DNA of 64,000 nt from Darksidea phi (Eukaryota; Ascomycota; Dothideomycetes; Pleosporales; Lentitheciaceae), in the NCBI GenBank assembly GCA_030770425.1, contig JASJFT010000069.1:144332-208331 (forward strand), given 5' to 3'. Of this stretch, positions 32,438 through 43,980 are shown in pieces. The notes below the pieces were generated by a model. It saw only the letters and a list, made by a program, of their open reading frames with translations, searched no databases and was not told where the DNA came from. Positions within the stretch are counted from its first letter, which is position 1, and each line of letters starts with the position of its first letter. Position numbers and translations under genes: made by a program.

Positions 32438-34126
32438 ATGAGAACAATTGTTGTCGCGACTTTGGTAGCTGTAGCTGCCGCTGCACCAACAGCACTGCAG
32501 AACTGTGTAGGTAGCTCCAGGCCCCTTCCGCCTTCCTCAATCATATCGTTTCATCCTGCTCGCTAACACCCGCTCCTCTTGCAGTGCGCCAGTCTCCAAA
32601 ACTCGCTCCCAGACGCCGTCTTCTACAGCAACAGCACGACCTACCAATCCTCCTTGAATTCGTACTGGGCCCTCCAAGAAACCCAGCTCCACCCCGCCTG
32701 CATCGTCGTCGCCAAATCCACGGCCCAAGTCCAAACAGCCGTAAGCGTACTCGCGAAATTCAACCGCAAAACATCCAATTGCCCCTTCGCAGTGCGAGCC
32801 GGCGGCCACGGAAAATCCGGGAATTCGAACCAAGATGGTGGCATCACCATCGACCTGAGCGCACTGAACGATGTGACAGTCAGCAGCGATGGTAAGGAAG
32901 CTGCCATTGGCGTGGGTGCACATTGGGGCCAGGTGGCTGCGAAGCTGGATCCGATGAATCTGGCTGTTCCTGGTGGACGCGATGCCACAGTCGGCGTTGG
33001 GGGATTGTCTCTGGTATGTTTGGACCCGCTGCGAGATTTTTCACCAACTTGAGAGATCGACATCTGACTATGAAATGCATTATTTAGGCCGGCGGTGTAT
33101 CGTATTTCCAACCGCAGACCGGCTTCTCAGTTGACAACATCGTATGCTACGAAATCGTCCTCTCATCGAGCAAACTCGTCTCCGCAAGCCGTCAATCGCA
33201 CTCCAAACTCTACAGAGCGCTCAAAGGTGGTAGTAATAACTTTGGCATCGTGACCCAAATCACCATGCAGACGTTTCCGCAGGACAAAATGTGGGGAGGG
33301 ACAACATACTACGACGTTAGCACGGCAGCGGAACAGCATAAAGCCTTCTATGATTTTGTAATCGATCCGGAGTATGATGTTAAGGGGTATGTATACCAGT
33401 CGTTTGGGCATAGCCCTATGGCGACGGTCGCATTGAATAATTTTGCGTACACGGAGCCGACGGTCGAATTGCCGGCGAAGGTTAAGGCACTGAATGAGTC
33501 GGCATTGCCGCTATTTAGTACGCTGAGAGTGGCGAAATTGACGGAATTGGTTGGTGAACAGGCCGCGGCGTCGCCAGCTGGGCTTCGGTAAGTGACCCTT
33601 TGCGCATTGTTTTTCCGCTTGGGGCGGCAAACTGAGCGTTGGGGATAGGCAAATCACTTATACGACGACCTTCAAGCTCAGCCTTGACATGCTTAAATCC
33701 TCATTCGCTATATGGAACGCCACGCTGCCGGCCGTCAGATCCGTCGCCAATGTCACCTATTCCTGGACCAACGAACCCCTGCCGCTCTCCGCTCTCCGGA
33801 CATCCACATCTAAAGGCTCAAACGTAATGGGCGTCGCTGAGTCGAACGAGCCGTTGGTACTGTGTCTGCTCAGTGCTTCATACTCACAGGCTTCGGACGA
33901 TGCGCTTATGTGGAAGACAATGAAGAAAGTGATTGCAGACGTCGAGACCAAGGCGAAAGCCATGGGTGTCTTTCACCCCTGGAAGTACGCGGGATATGCT
34001 GCCAAGGGCCAGGATGTGATGAGGAGTTACGGAGTAGGGAACTATGCGTTCTTAAAGGCTACAAGTTTGGAGTATGATAGTGAGCAGTTGTTCCAGAAAG
34101 CTGCACCGGGAGGTTTCAAGCTATGA
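32438..34126 (+). CDS. secreted FAD-linked oxidoreductase (BBE/FAD_binding_4 type, 491 aa)
   Basis: Exons 32438-32506, 32585-33013, 33088-33587 and 33649-34126. The signal peptide MRTIVVATLVAVAAAAP is followed by a CC pair across intron 1. The FAD-binding PP-loop is VRAGGHGKSGNSNQDGG; His98 of GGH is the expected covalent attachment site. Further landmarks are GVGAHWGQVAAKLDP, LAVPGGRDATVGVGG, GVSYFQPQTGFSVDNIV and ALKGGSNNFGIVT. The C-terminus ends PGGFKL, as in this family. The second (Cys) flavin attachment residue typical of berberine-bridge enzymes is not obvious, so the flavin is probably held by His only. Such enzymes oxidise sugars, alcohols or secondary metabolites in the secretory pathway. 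It closes the P450 island, in the same orientation as P450s C and D. Confidence 0.9.
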
Positions 34127-34499
34127 GCTGAGTCTGCCATGCACAGGAAGCTGCCTACATAGCCGGAAAAGCATCTTGATCACTTATTATCACAGTGAGC
34201 TCACTATGACGATATAGATATGAAGAAGTACGGTGATTGTATCAGCTCTATGAGAGAGCAGCTTATATACTTATGTAAGGGATATACATAGGGATAGCTA
34301 TATAAGCTAAGCCTAATTGCCAAGCGAGCAACGAACGGAGCTTTACATTCGGGTCCGCTGGAATCGAATATCTCTACAAGTATCTAAGATAGATTAGCGG
34401 CATTACTACTTTTAGCTAGGAAATTTTAAATTCCTTATAGCTAATTATTTTATACTATTATACCTCTCAACCAGGCTCTGCGGTTCGGTAGTACATGTC
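34127..34499. other. AT-rich intergenic region
   Basis: AT-rich and non-coding, between the FAD oxidase and repeat R2 copy B. No gene seen. Confidence 0.45.
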
Positions 34500-34655
34500 A
34501 TCCCTCGTCGGTATTACTGTATACAGCTCTACAGCTCTATTATCGTGTATAAGGTGTGGGTATAGCACCTCTACTGTATACAAACTCCTACTGTATTTCG
34601 TACGGACCTTACAAAGAGACTCCCACTATGCAAATCCAAACCAAACAGAATATTA
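34500..34655. repeat. dispersed repeat R2, copy B (inverted)
   Basis: Reverse complement of 16977-17130, with TCGTCGGTATTACTGTATAC and CGTACGGACCTTACAAAGAG. Further short fragments follow at about 34845-34895 and 35780-35850. Confidence 0.8.
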
Positions 34656-35029
34656 AAAGTCTAGTATTATTAGTAACTTAAGGCTATTATTATCGTATAG
34701 TTACTAACCTATTCTATTACGTAATATATCGAAATAATAAAATATAATAGGGTACTAGAATTACGAAAAATTTACCCCGCCTAGGAGCCAACGTAACGTT
34801 ACGTCGGGTAGTAGCCCAAGCTCCTAGGGGAGAGGGCTCTATTATTATATATAAGGTATAGGTATAGCATCTCTACTATGCGCAAGCGCCTACCCCTATG
34901 GTACCATGCCCTCATCCTTGAGGAGTGCGCCCGATCCTTGATGGGGCAAACCCCTATCCTTGATTAAGACAGCCTTATTAAGAATCGGGGTATAGTATCA
35001 GGTACAGTATTAGGCTCAGTATGAGGCTC

Positions 35030-35530
35030 AGTAACTAGCTGATATAGAGCTCAGCGGCTGGCCTATATCGAGCTCAGGAGCTGGCTGAGGCAGAGCTAAG
35101 TAGCTGGGTCATTAGGTAGTATTAAGGGCGCGAGAGTGTTCACAGGTATTCACATACTAGTATGTGAAATTTTCTACGTTATATATTTAACAACCTTAAT
35201 ACTATATACTTACCCTCTCGCTCCTCCTTCGTGGTAATCTAATAAGAACTATATAGCTTATACGACTAAGTAAGGTACCCTCCTAAGCTCCATATAGGCT
35301 AGCTACTAAGCTCGATATAGGCCAGCCGCTGAGCTCTGCATCAGCCAGCTGCTCACCTCGATATAGGTTATCTGCTGAGCCTAATACTAAGCCTGATACT
35401 GAGTCTGATATAGGCCAGCTGCTAAGTTCGATATAGGCCGGCTGCTGAGCTCGATATAGGCCAGCTACTAAGCTCAAGGGAAAGAGGAAGGGGGGGAGCG
35501 AGTATTATATATATTATAGTTCAAATAGAC
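35030..35530. repeat. dispersed repeat R1, copy B
   Basis: Second copy of the repeat at 14405-14850. It contains the shared core ending AGTAAGGTACCCTCCTAAGC and many GATATAGGCCAGCTGCTGAG-type units. Its right end (GGGGGAGCGAGTATTATATA and on) is inverted relative to the left end of copy A. The neighbourhood is very AT-rich, and the copies differ mainly by transitions, as expected if repeat-induced mutation acted. I have not computed RIP indices. Confidence 0.75.
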
Positions 35531-35900
35531 AATATAGTCAATTTTAATTATTAAATGTTTATTACTTTTTAGGTTTTTGAAATTAATAAATATAGAAAAA
35601 GCTACAAAATATTAAAATTATATCGCCTTTTCGTGTCACCTTTTTGGGTTATTCCGCGAGTTTGACGACGCGATGGCTGCTACTCATTCGATATTAAAAC
35701 TAAATTTCTTTTATTCTGCCCTTATCAAGGATGAGGACAAAAAACGGTGATCTAGCCCGATCAAGGATGAGAAATTGTTCCATAGTGTACTATGTTTCGT
35801 GCGGACCTTACAAAAGAGCTCCCACTACGAAAATCTAAACAAAATAAGATCGATTGCTCCGCTTACGCCACTTTGTCCCTCGCTTGGCTTCCGCTGCCCA

Positions 35901-36494
35901 CTAGCTCTCCAAATACGCCTTCAAATCCCTAGCTTCCACCTCAAACTGCGTCTGGAAATCCGGCTTGAGTCCGAATATGTCTCTAGCATTCGGCCCAAAC
36001 TGCGTCTGCCAATGCGTAAACTGCGTATAACCCCCAGGCAACCTCCGGAACAAAAAGCAATGCTCCGAGTGTCCGATGAACTGCTCATTCTCAATGTTCT
36101 TCCAAGCAGCAAACTTGGAGCGCTCGACGAACGTCACTATATCCGTCCCCACGTTCTCGGTCCCCGTGGGAATACCGCGGGACTTGAAGACGATGGATTG
36201 GCCGACGCAGATGTCGTCGGGCCCATGCACGTTAGGCGGGGGTATCGCATCGACAACGAAGGTGTTCCATTTCTTGTAGTTGAGGAAGTCAAGAATAGTG
36301 TTGCTGACGAGCTCGATGGGGGCCTTAATCTTGACTGTCGCGCAGACGCTGAAGTTTGCACCCGCGAGGCCGTAGGTGGGTGTGGGAAGGAGCACGCTGC
36401 CGTTGCAGTTGAGGGGGATGTTGTTGTAGGCGGAGGAGTAGGCGAGGGATGTAGCTGAGAGGAGAGAGGTGAGGAGGGTGGTGAGCCGGAGCAT
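35901..36494 (-). CDS. secreted SRPBCC (START-like/polyketide cyclase-type) protein (197 aa)
   Basis: Single exon. An N-terminal signal peptide (MLRLTTLLTSLLSATSLAYS) is followed by a compact alpha/beta domain. It includes SVCATVKIKAPIELVSNTIL, DFLNYKKWNTFVVD, GTDIVTFVERSKFAAWKN and a C-terminal helix of the kind that packs across the SRPBCC cavity (RDIFGLKPDFQTQFEVEARD). The family binds hydrophobic ligands or catalyses cyclisation and aromatisation, but most fungal secreted members are uncharacterised. It lies beyond repeat R1 copy B, so membership of the P450 island is uncertain. It may serve as a ligand carrier for its product (inference). Confidence 0.8.
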   Translation of the reverse strand: MLRLTTLLTSLLSATSLAYSSAYNNIPLNCNGSVLLPTPTYGLAGANFSVCATVKIKAPIELVSNTILDFLNYKKWNTFVVDAIPPPNVHGPDDICVGQSIVFKSRGIPTGTENVGTDIVTFVERSKFAAWKNIENEQFIGHSEHCFLFRRLPGGYTQFTHWQTQFGPNARDIFGLKPDFQTQFEVEARDLKAYLES

Positions 36495-38229
36495 CTTGTC
36501 AAGGGGCTACTGTGTTGGTCCCGAGCGGGTCTTGGGATAAAGTGCGAGAGATGGAGGAGAATGCACTCCGGAAGTTGTGGGAGCGGATTGTGGTGGCTAG
36601 ACGGATGTTCTTTCCCTTTAAATCAGGCCGCGAACTGAGCATGATTTAATTATGCGAGGCGGCACGGATACTGTGTTTGTATGTTGGTGGCTTTCGGAAT
36701 GCATATAGATTGGGCTACGCCGCCCAAGTATAGCATTTATTGTTTCAAACGCCATGTGCCGCCACGTGCGGATCTAGAGATTTGGCGTCTGAGGCGGATG
36801 CTGATTCCTGCGGATACACGTGCGCTATCAACCATGAGAACCACGGCGAACGAGCTTTTGGACTCTGACTTCGAAGTGCCAAACATGGGGAGACATCTAC
36901 GATCGACTCCAGAGCAACCTTAGAAACAGCCGCGAATAATGTGAGTAATGCCAACAACCCTCTCGGAAGAGGCTCACAATCAACACGCCGAGCACACCAA
37001 GCGCAGTCAGCTTAATAACTTAAAAAAGATGCTCTTGCGATAGATAGCCTGTCCGCCTGTACTCCGTACGTCCACTTGCTTCTCTAACGCCTGCCCTGCT
37101 GTAGAGAGCTCCCGCCCCACCTCGCCGCATCTTGCTACCCGCAGTACACTCTTGCTACATCTTTTTCGCCAAACCGACCCGCCAACGCGGCGCCGATAAA
37201 GATACCGGGTCTGACGCTTGCTATAAGACATGTGGTATCTGCATTGGCGTGTACGTGTAGGTATGCAATGTCCGCTGCGGGTCAAACAACATCAACAGGA
37301 CTAGCATCGTCAGCGGCGTATACACGCGGCACGTACAGGATATACACTATGCTGCGTACAAAATTGACGGCACACGCGATGGCGAGATGCACAGCACCTA
37401 TACTCTACATCGGCCCTGGGGAAGAGGGGCAGGGTGTGTGATGAGTGCAATGCGAGTGTGCTACGCCGCCAACTCTCCCTCAACGCGGCCTTCCGACGTG
37501 CCCAGCTTGCCCACTTGGTACGGGTGACGATTAGCGATGTAAGGGACAAAATCCAAATTTTAACCAAGAAAACTTAAACTCCCGTCAAGCATATACAAAA
37601 AACCCCTCTCTCCTCGCGTATTATATTTTAGCATATAATATATATATAATTCGTATTATATAGTCCCCTTCATATTCGTTTTCAGGAGACCTTTCAGCTG
37701 AATTACGAATGAATAGTGAGTTTCTGAACACATATGAGTAGTCTAATTTCTCATTACTCATGATCTTTAACAGGTGCGGAAAGATGTCCTTGTCACCAAC
37801 GCTGTAAGATGGCCCAATAGCTAAAGCGAACCAATCCCTTCGAGCAGCCAAATGCTCCCCGCCATGTAGACATATCCGAGCCTGACTCAATGATGAAAAC
37901 CAAGGTTGACCCCGAACGCTTTGGAAAGTGGAAGCCACGAAAGACACTTCCTAATGTTGCGACGATTGTGGATAAGGTGATGGGTGGAGAGACGAGGTTC
38001 TGATGAGGACGGCCCAGGCGCTGAGAAGGAAAGTGGTGACACGAGTAGGCCTGCTGGTCGAGTGGGCAGCCGCCCAAGTCAGGGGGGCGAGGAGTATGAA
38101 AATGGGGGTTGACGACGACGAATAGGAAGACGGTTGCGACAACAATACTCCGCTTATAGAGAAACGTCTGCACAACGAGCGGAGAGCGTAACTGAACGGA
38201 GCCAGCCGTGCACAGAGCCTCCGAGTTGT
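36495..38229. other. intergenic, no gene recognised
   Basis: About 1.7 kb. Minus-strand frames at 37793-38175 run on from the beta-galactosidase relic but lose similarity; I could not identify them. The remaining frames are short shadows. AT-rich around 37610-37670. Confidence 0.4.
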
Positions 38230-38607
38230 GCGCGCCCGTCTTAAAATCCAACGTCTCGCTGTTCGTGCTATGCCACGCCACGCCCAATTGCCTTAGAATG
38301 CGACTGGAAATCCTCTGTCAGGTCGTTTCGCATTGGACGACGGAAATAGACTCACGTGCAGTAAAGCCGGCCGCTTTGATCTTCTCACTTCGGGGGCCGG
38401 TATTCTCCAGTAGTGGATTTCTCCAGAGAACATGAACAGACGCTTCCCGTTGACTTTGAAGCTGTAATGATCCCAATGCACGACATCATTCAGCCCGTTC
38501 TCGTGGAGTGGCCATTGACTCGGCTCACGGGCCTGCGCATTCGCTCTTGTATTCGAAACCAGACCGCCCAAAAGCGTCGCACAAGGTACAATCCCAATGA
38601 TCCGCAT
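38230..38607 (-). pseudogene. GH35 beta-galactosidase N-terminal relic
   Basis: Minus strand. The start at 38607 encodes a signal peptide ([20 protein letters not shown]). The GH35 N-terminus follows ([20 protein letters not shown], then [13 protein letters not shown]). Here a deletion of the expected Trp-Arg-Asp-Ile-Leu segment shifts the frame: the next family block ([10 protein letters not shown]) is readable only in another frame. A GTGAGT donor follows, and after a plausible intron a further block is seen (WHSTNSETLDFKTGAHNSEA). Similarity then stops near 38230. The catalytic domain is missing, so no active enzyme is possible. Confidence 0.72.
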
Positions 38608-38962
38608 CGTTACAGCACTCCGTCCTCAAAGCGAACCTCAAGGTCCGCGGAGCGCGTCCCATTATATCGGATGCCACGCTTTTCATTGGTAGGCGGAGAA
38701 GTAGTCTTGTTAGTCCTGGACGACAGTGGGTTGCGTATCGTGGTTTAATACCGAGTCGAGCACCCACAATTGGCATTATGTATGAATCTGGCTGTACGTA
38801 CTCTCACTTGAACTCAGTCACCCTTGTCCGCCCACTCCGTCTGATCCAGAATTACAGAGTGAATTATGCTACCCTAATCGGTGACAAGTCCTCCGTCAAA
38901 TAAGAAAGGAAGATTATCAGAGTACCGACATACCAGAGAGTATCCGGCATCCCGAGATATAC

Positions 38963-41357
38963 TCATAACCTCAATCTATCTCTGCCCATCTTCTTCACCG
39001 GATGCAATAACATCCCCGGTAAGCACATCCTCCTCTCCTCCCTCTCCCCATCCCCTCCTTCCCCGCCGACCAATCCCTCTTCCTCACCCTGATCCTGTTT
39101 CACAACTTCCCAGCCCAACCACCTTCTATACAATTTCCGAGGGAACTGACTAGCAAAATACCAGCTCCAGCCGCCAAAGTTGTACTCCCTGTCGTGGTTA
39201 TACGGACTATCTTCTTGCTCTGTCCACGCACCTTGGACGTGTTGAACGGCGCCACCGGTGACGGGGTCAACGGTAGAGGATGTGTCGAAGATACCGGATA
39301 TGTAGGCGGCCGGCCAATGGCGATCGTTGAAGATGGGATGCGGTGCGTAAACGGCTTTGAGACCGTGTTGCAAAGCGACGGTTGACGGCCACATTTCCGC
39401 TTGCATGCTGCGGCCTACCAGGTTCTCTTCATGCATAGCTTGCAACATGCGTTTGCTGAAGCGTACCACGGTATTGATGAAAACGCGACGGTCGATGTGT
39501 GCGAAGTCGGGGTGCGTGAACGATTCTGCTACGCCATCTTCGGGTGTGAACATGGGTCGCACGTCGGGAATGTAGTTAAAGATCTTGTCTTTGTAGGGCC
39601 AGCTCGTATTGCGCGGGTCCCACATGGGAAGGAGAGTGATAAAGTCTGCGGGCTCTCCGACGCCCCATTGGAACTCGTCATTGTCGAAGCTGCGTGGTGG
39701 TAAGGGACCCAGTGGGTTTTGCGGTGGATCCGCTCGTTTCCATGGTCGTGGACCCCAGACAGGTGGCGGGATAAGTGAGTGTGCAGACGCATTTAGAACA
39801 TCACTATGCGTGCTCCCAATAAAGTCCTGATAGCTGCCATGCACACTCGGGAGATAATAGCGCTTGTTCCTTTCCCAGAGCAGCTTCCTTGGCTGCTTGT
39901 CCGCAAACTCCGCCACCTTCTCGAAGAAATGGTAATGGTGCCCCGTATATCTTGCATCTGTTTCCCAGTTCCAAATATAATCGAACTCGGGGTGATTAAG
40001 GCTGAATTGCTGGAGACACATAAACTGCTGCCAGTAAACTTGCCAGTCACCGACTTTGGGGTACCAAAGGGGGAAGATAGATTCGGACCATAAGATGGCG
40101 ATATCACGGAGCTCATTGGGTACGTTTTGTTGCAAGATCTCGTCATATAGGCTTGGATCGTCGAATATGGGTAGATTGGCATCCTTGACGTGGACGTAGA
40201 GAAAGACTTGATATTCGCCGCCGGATTGGAGTGAGAGCTCGGAGATCATGGCTCGTATCGCTATGATATCGTTGTCTTCGTATTTGTAGCCTGTCCATGC
40301 GCGGATGAGGATAGCTGTTCGGTGATGGTATTTTGATTTATTCGTGTTGCTCATGTCACTATTGCCGACATCTTTTGCTGTCGCAGACACCGATTCCGGA
40401 AGCATTGTGTCCAGTATTCTCATACTCGAGGCCCTAGCATCCGGGTGGTATCGCTTCCTGTTCCGTTGCAGGCAGTTATCTTGAAGCTCCCCCCATTTGA
40501 CTTGTGTCCAGTCTGGTACCGTCTTTGGCGCCTTCCAGGCTTTGACATCCTCTGGAAATCCTTCATCGCCAAGTCCATAGGGTCCATATCGCGAATATCG
40601 ATCGAAGCAAATATCGCCATCCAGCCCAACAATGTCGTAACCGCCAGCAAAAGCCTTTGGAAAGCCAGCCGGAACACCCCGATACACCTGCACCTCATCA
40701 TCCGTACTGATATTTAGCAGCGCGCCCCTGGGGCCCTCACAAGCTGCGTATTCGCCCTTCCATTCTCTCTTCCACTCTTTCGAATTGTATTCCGGAAATG
40801 GCCTATATGCGACTGGAATTGACGCAATAGATCCGTTTAGCTTCTCCTGTACGCCGTTGTAAAGTCGATAGTCCCTGATCTGATCAGTCTAGCTTACAAC
40901 CTCTTCCCTTAAGATCTGCCACTTACAAGTCGAACTGCTCCCACCGATTGGGATCATACTCCTTATCCACATAATCTCCATATGGCGGCCAATGTCCATC
41001 CGAACTCGGCCGATCCCACTTCAACATCCCTCTCATATACTCCTTCATATCTGTTGGCTGTAACGGCGCATAATCGAGCGGACGTGAGTCTGAGGATGCC
41101 GTCATCAAAGGCGGCATAGACTTCAGCAGCTCTAGTGGTTCCTGTGGCTCCGCTGACCAATTGTCTCCCGCGACTGGCTCTGGATCCACAACATTTGGTA
41201 TTCCGTTTCCGTTCGCTATCGGGTTTGCGTCTTTGAAGAGCGGTAACTGTACGTAGACATATGTAGCCATCCATAGGCTGTGATGCCATATTGCGAGTAC
41301 ACATGCAAAAGTGATGCAGTAAAGAAGAGCGAGTTTACGGTGCGGCCGGACGATCAT
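38963..41357 (-). CDS. DUF3405 glycosyltransferase-like type II membrane protein (780 aa)
   Basis: Exons 41357-40927 and 40874-38963 (minus), with a 52-nt intron whose acceptor is fixed by frame at GATCAG|GGACTATC. A short cytoplasmic N-terminus precedes a signal anchor (LALLYCITFACVLAIWHHSL), then a linker and a large lumenal domain. Landmarks of the fungal DUF3405 family are TAILIRAWTGYKYEDNDIIA, QVFLYVHVKDANLP, LQQFSLNHPEFDYIWNWETD, WSWYFASQFPRKLYRRWLG and an acidic tail. The WNWETDARYTG segment resembles the DxD-type metal site of glycosyltransferases. Probably Golgi-located; the donor and acceptor are unknown. Confidence 0.88.
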
Positions 41358-42600
41358 CCTGACTGGTTCTTTGCTGACTTAAGCGACGTATTCTGATCGT
41401 ATTGGTAAGATATGACCGACTTATCGAGCTGTGGGTATTCGTGCTAACGAGTGGACCGCTGTGTCGCATGCAAGGAATGACGCGTAAAGGTGTTGCTTTG
41501 GCTTAAACCGTAGTTATTTGAGATGCGCAAGACTCATAGCATGCCTCTGAGGACTCAAGGATCGCACTCGCGTGGCAGCCGAGAAAGATGTAGAGAAAGG
41601 AAAGAAGAGCGCGAAGCACACGCTTGCCCACGAGCACACCCCGTACGGTGAAGTGGTAAGAGAAGGGAAACAACAGAGAGAAAAGGAGAAAGGAGCGAGT
41701 AATCACAGAGAAAGTGCCATTTGTGCGACGGAGTATGAGATGAAGAGTGCCTATATCGTCACTTCCTTTCGGATACCCGCATCAATATGTCATGCACCAC
41801 AACCCAAACTAGCCGGGCTTACCAGAAGTACACCGCATTTTACATATTAGCACTCGATCATTCCAGTAGCAGCAGTATCGGGCTTTCGCCCCACTGTGAT
41901 TGTGAGCCTCTAGATCGGGTGTCTGATTCGTCGATTATCCACTGCCATCCAAACCATCTTTATACCGTAGTCCTTCCAATCAGGCCTTAGACTCAGTGTC
42001 CCTCTCTTCTACTCTTAACCACCAAAGAGTACCATATCTTCCAGCCCTGTAAGTTTCTGTGTAGAGTTTCGATGCGTAGTTGAGCTTCGAAAAACCTGGG
42101 GTTAGTAAGCGACACTGTACCGGTGGAATGGACGATGAGTATCAAACATCGATGTGCTCGAAAAGGGTGGCATTGTTTTGCAGCGGTAGTCAGAAGACCC
42201 GAAGGGGGCTAGAAAGGTTACTAGTGTCATGTGATTTGATGTTAGACAGCCGGTGCGGTACGACAGCGGTGATAGCAGACGTAACGCATGTTTGGGATCC
42301 CGCATACGTTGCAAGATCTTTCTTTTCTTTTATGCTATACTAAAGTAAGGTGGGGGCTCCTGTATCCCGAACCATCGCCTTCAATAACCATCTAGTGCTA
42401 CCATCGCCCGTGCAGAGTCTGAATGAGCCTTTCCATATGACAAGTTGATCCGGGAATGTAATCAAGAGGAGACGAGCGGCCAACCGTCGAATTCTCAGGT
42501 GAGGTCCGTAGTGTGTCTAGACCATTACCCTGGGCCCCGCTGTTGTATTCACTGTGGAAACTCGGTGCAGCACCAATAGATACCGTCATCCCTCTAGGCA
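41358..42600. other. intergenic, no gene seen
   Basis: About 1.2 kb between the DUF3405 5' end and the UBX gene 3' end. Short frames only, without domains. Confidence 0.45.
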
Positions 42601-43980
42601 TCACGTCCACTTCTGTACCACGACACCACCACGCTTAAAGTCTGACATGTCACCTAACACCTGTGATTTATCCGTCAACTCTTTCGATGGAAACGTCGTC
42701 ATAAGCGCATATGGACGCTGTGAGGTGGCTGGAGTGGCCCTATCCACGAAGCTATACACATCGCCAATGGTATGTGTAGTGTTGAACCGCGAGGTTAACC
42801 GCGTGCCGTCACCGAGCCGGATCTGGAGGGTAACGGTAGGGACGGAAGCGTCAACGTCAACAGAAGGTTTCGCAGCGCCAGTCGAGGCCGAAGACGCGGT
42901 CGTACTGGAGGTTACAGCCGGGGCGGGCGGGCCAGCGACCGCACTCGCACCAGGTGTGGGACTACCGAGACGCTGGCCGGATCCCGAAAAGGGGACATAC
43001 TTCTTCTTTGGGCGGACATAGTCCTCGTCCTTGTGCGCGTGTACCTCGACGTCCACCTCCTGCCCTTGCTGGACGTTCAGAATGTCTAATGGAGCGTGGC
43101 CGGCCTCGATCATCTGTAGCGTGCGAGCGTTGGCGGGATCGTCGTAGCGGAAAAGAGGACCATCATCGACCGAGATGCCATCGCGCCAGAGGTGGAGCTC
43201 ACGCTGGACGCGGGGTGCTGGCTGCGGTATGCTGGCGGTGGGGTCAGGAATGGCACGTGAGGGAGCATCATCGCCACCCAGTGTCATACCCGTGCCTCGG
43301 AAGGCCTGTGGGAGTTGCTCTTCATCACCACCAGGGCGGGGAACGTTCCTATGCGCTGTTAGGTTGTGCGAAGCAACAGTGATGCGGTCAGGCTTACTGT
43401 CGGGCGCGGCGGAGGATTTTGTTGATCTGGTCCCGGGGGTCCGACTGGTTGGGATTCTGCACTGCCAGCCCGGATTTCTCGCCTCCTGCAAAGAAGTCCT
43501 GGTTCTCGTCATCCTGGTAGTCTGAGTCGGAAGCGCGGTCGCCATCATCGTGACTGTGTCCACCGCCTGACGACTGCAAGTCACCAAGTGTCCTCAGTCC
43601 CCGCTGCGGTCGTCGGGAGGCGGCTGGTTGCGACGCTGATGAAGAGGCGGCTGGCGGTACGTATGTGCCATCGAGGGTGCGCCCGCCACCTGGCTGCTGC
43701 TGTTGCGGCGGGTTGGGCGTGGGTTCCTGGGGTTCGTTCTCGTTGGCCATTTCCACGTCGGGTTCTGCGTCACCTTGGGGTGCGGCTTCGTCGAAGTAGA
43801 GTGCTGCAGCCGTCTGGATGTCCCAGTGGCCGGCGTTCAAGTACTGCTCTGCCTGCAGTTGTGTTAGTGTGAGCTTCTAGCTGTTTCCACGCTCCGTCTT
43901 ACGTCGGTGGGAGCTAGACCTGTCAAGCTTGCGAGCTCAGCGATGAGTGCGTCCTGGTTGGCGGGCGCGCCTGAAGACAT
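42601..43980 (-). CDS. Shp1/p47-type UBA-SEP-UBX Cdc48 cofactor (426 aa)
   Basis: Exons 43980-43903, 43852-43398 and 43348-42601 (minus), introns of 50 and 49 nt. An N-terminal UBA-like segment (DALIAELASLTGLAPTD joined to AEQYLNAGHWDIQTAAALYF) binds ubiquitin. A long acidic, Gln- and Pro-rich linker follows. The SEP domain (ELHLWRDGISVDDGPLFRYD) starts near residue 240. The C-terminal UBX domain is TVTLQIRLGDGTRLTSRFN through YALMTTFPSKELTD. The family recruits Cdc48/p97 for membrane fusion, PP1 regulation and protein turnover. The domain order is exactly that of yeast Shp1 (Ubx1). Confidence 0.93.

Noticed and set aside
39401..40093. Plus-strand frames over the DUF3405 gene
   Set aside because: Shadows of the minus-strand gene, which has an intact 780-aa frame with family motifs.
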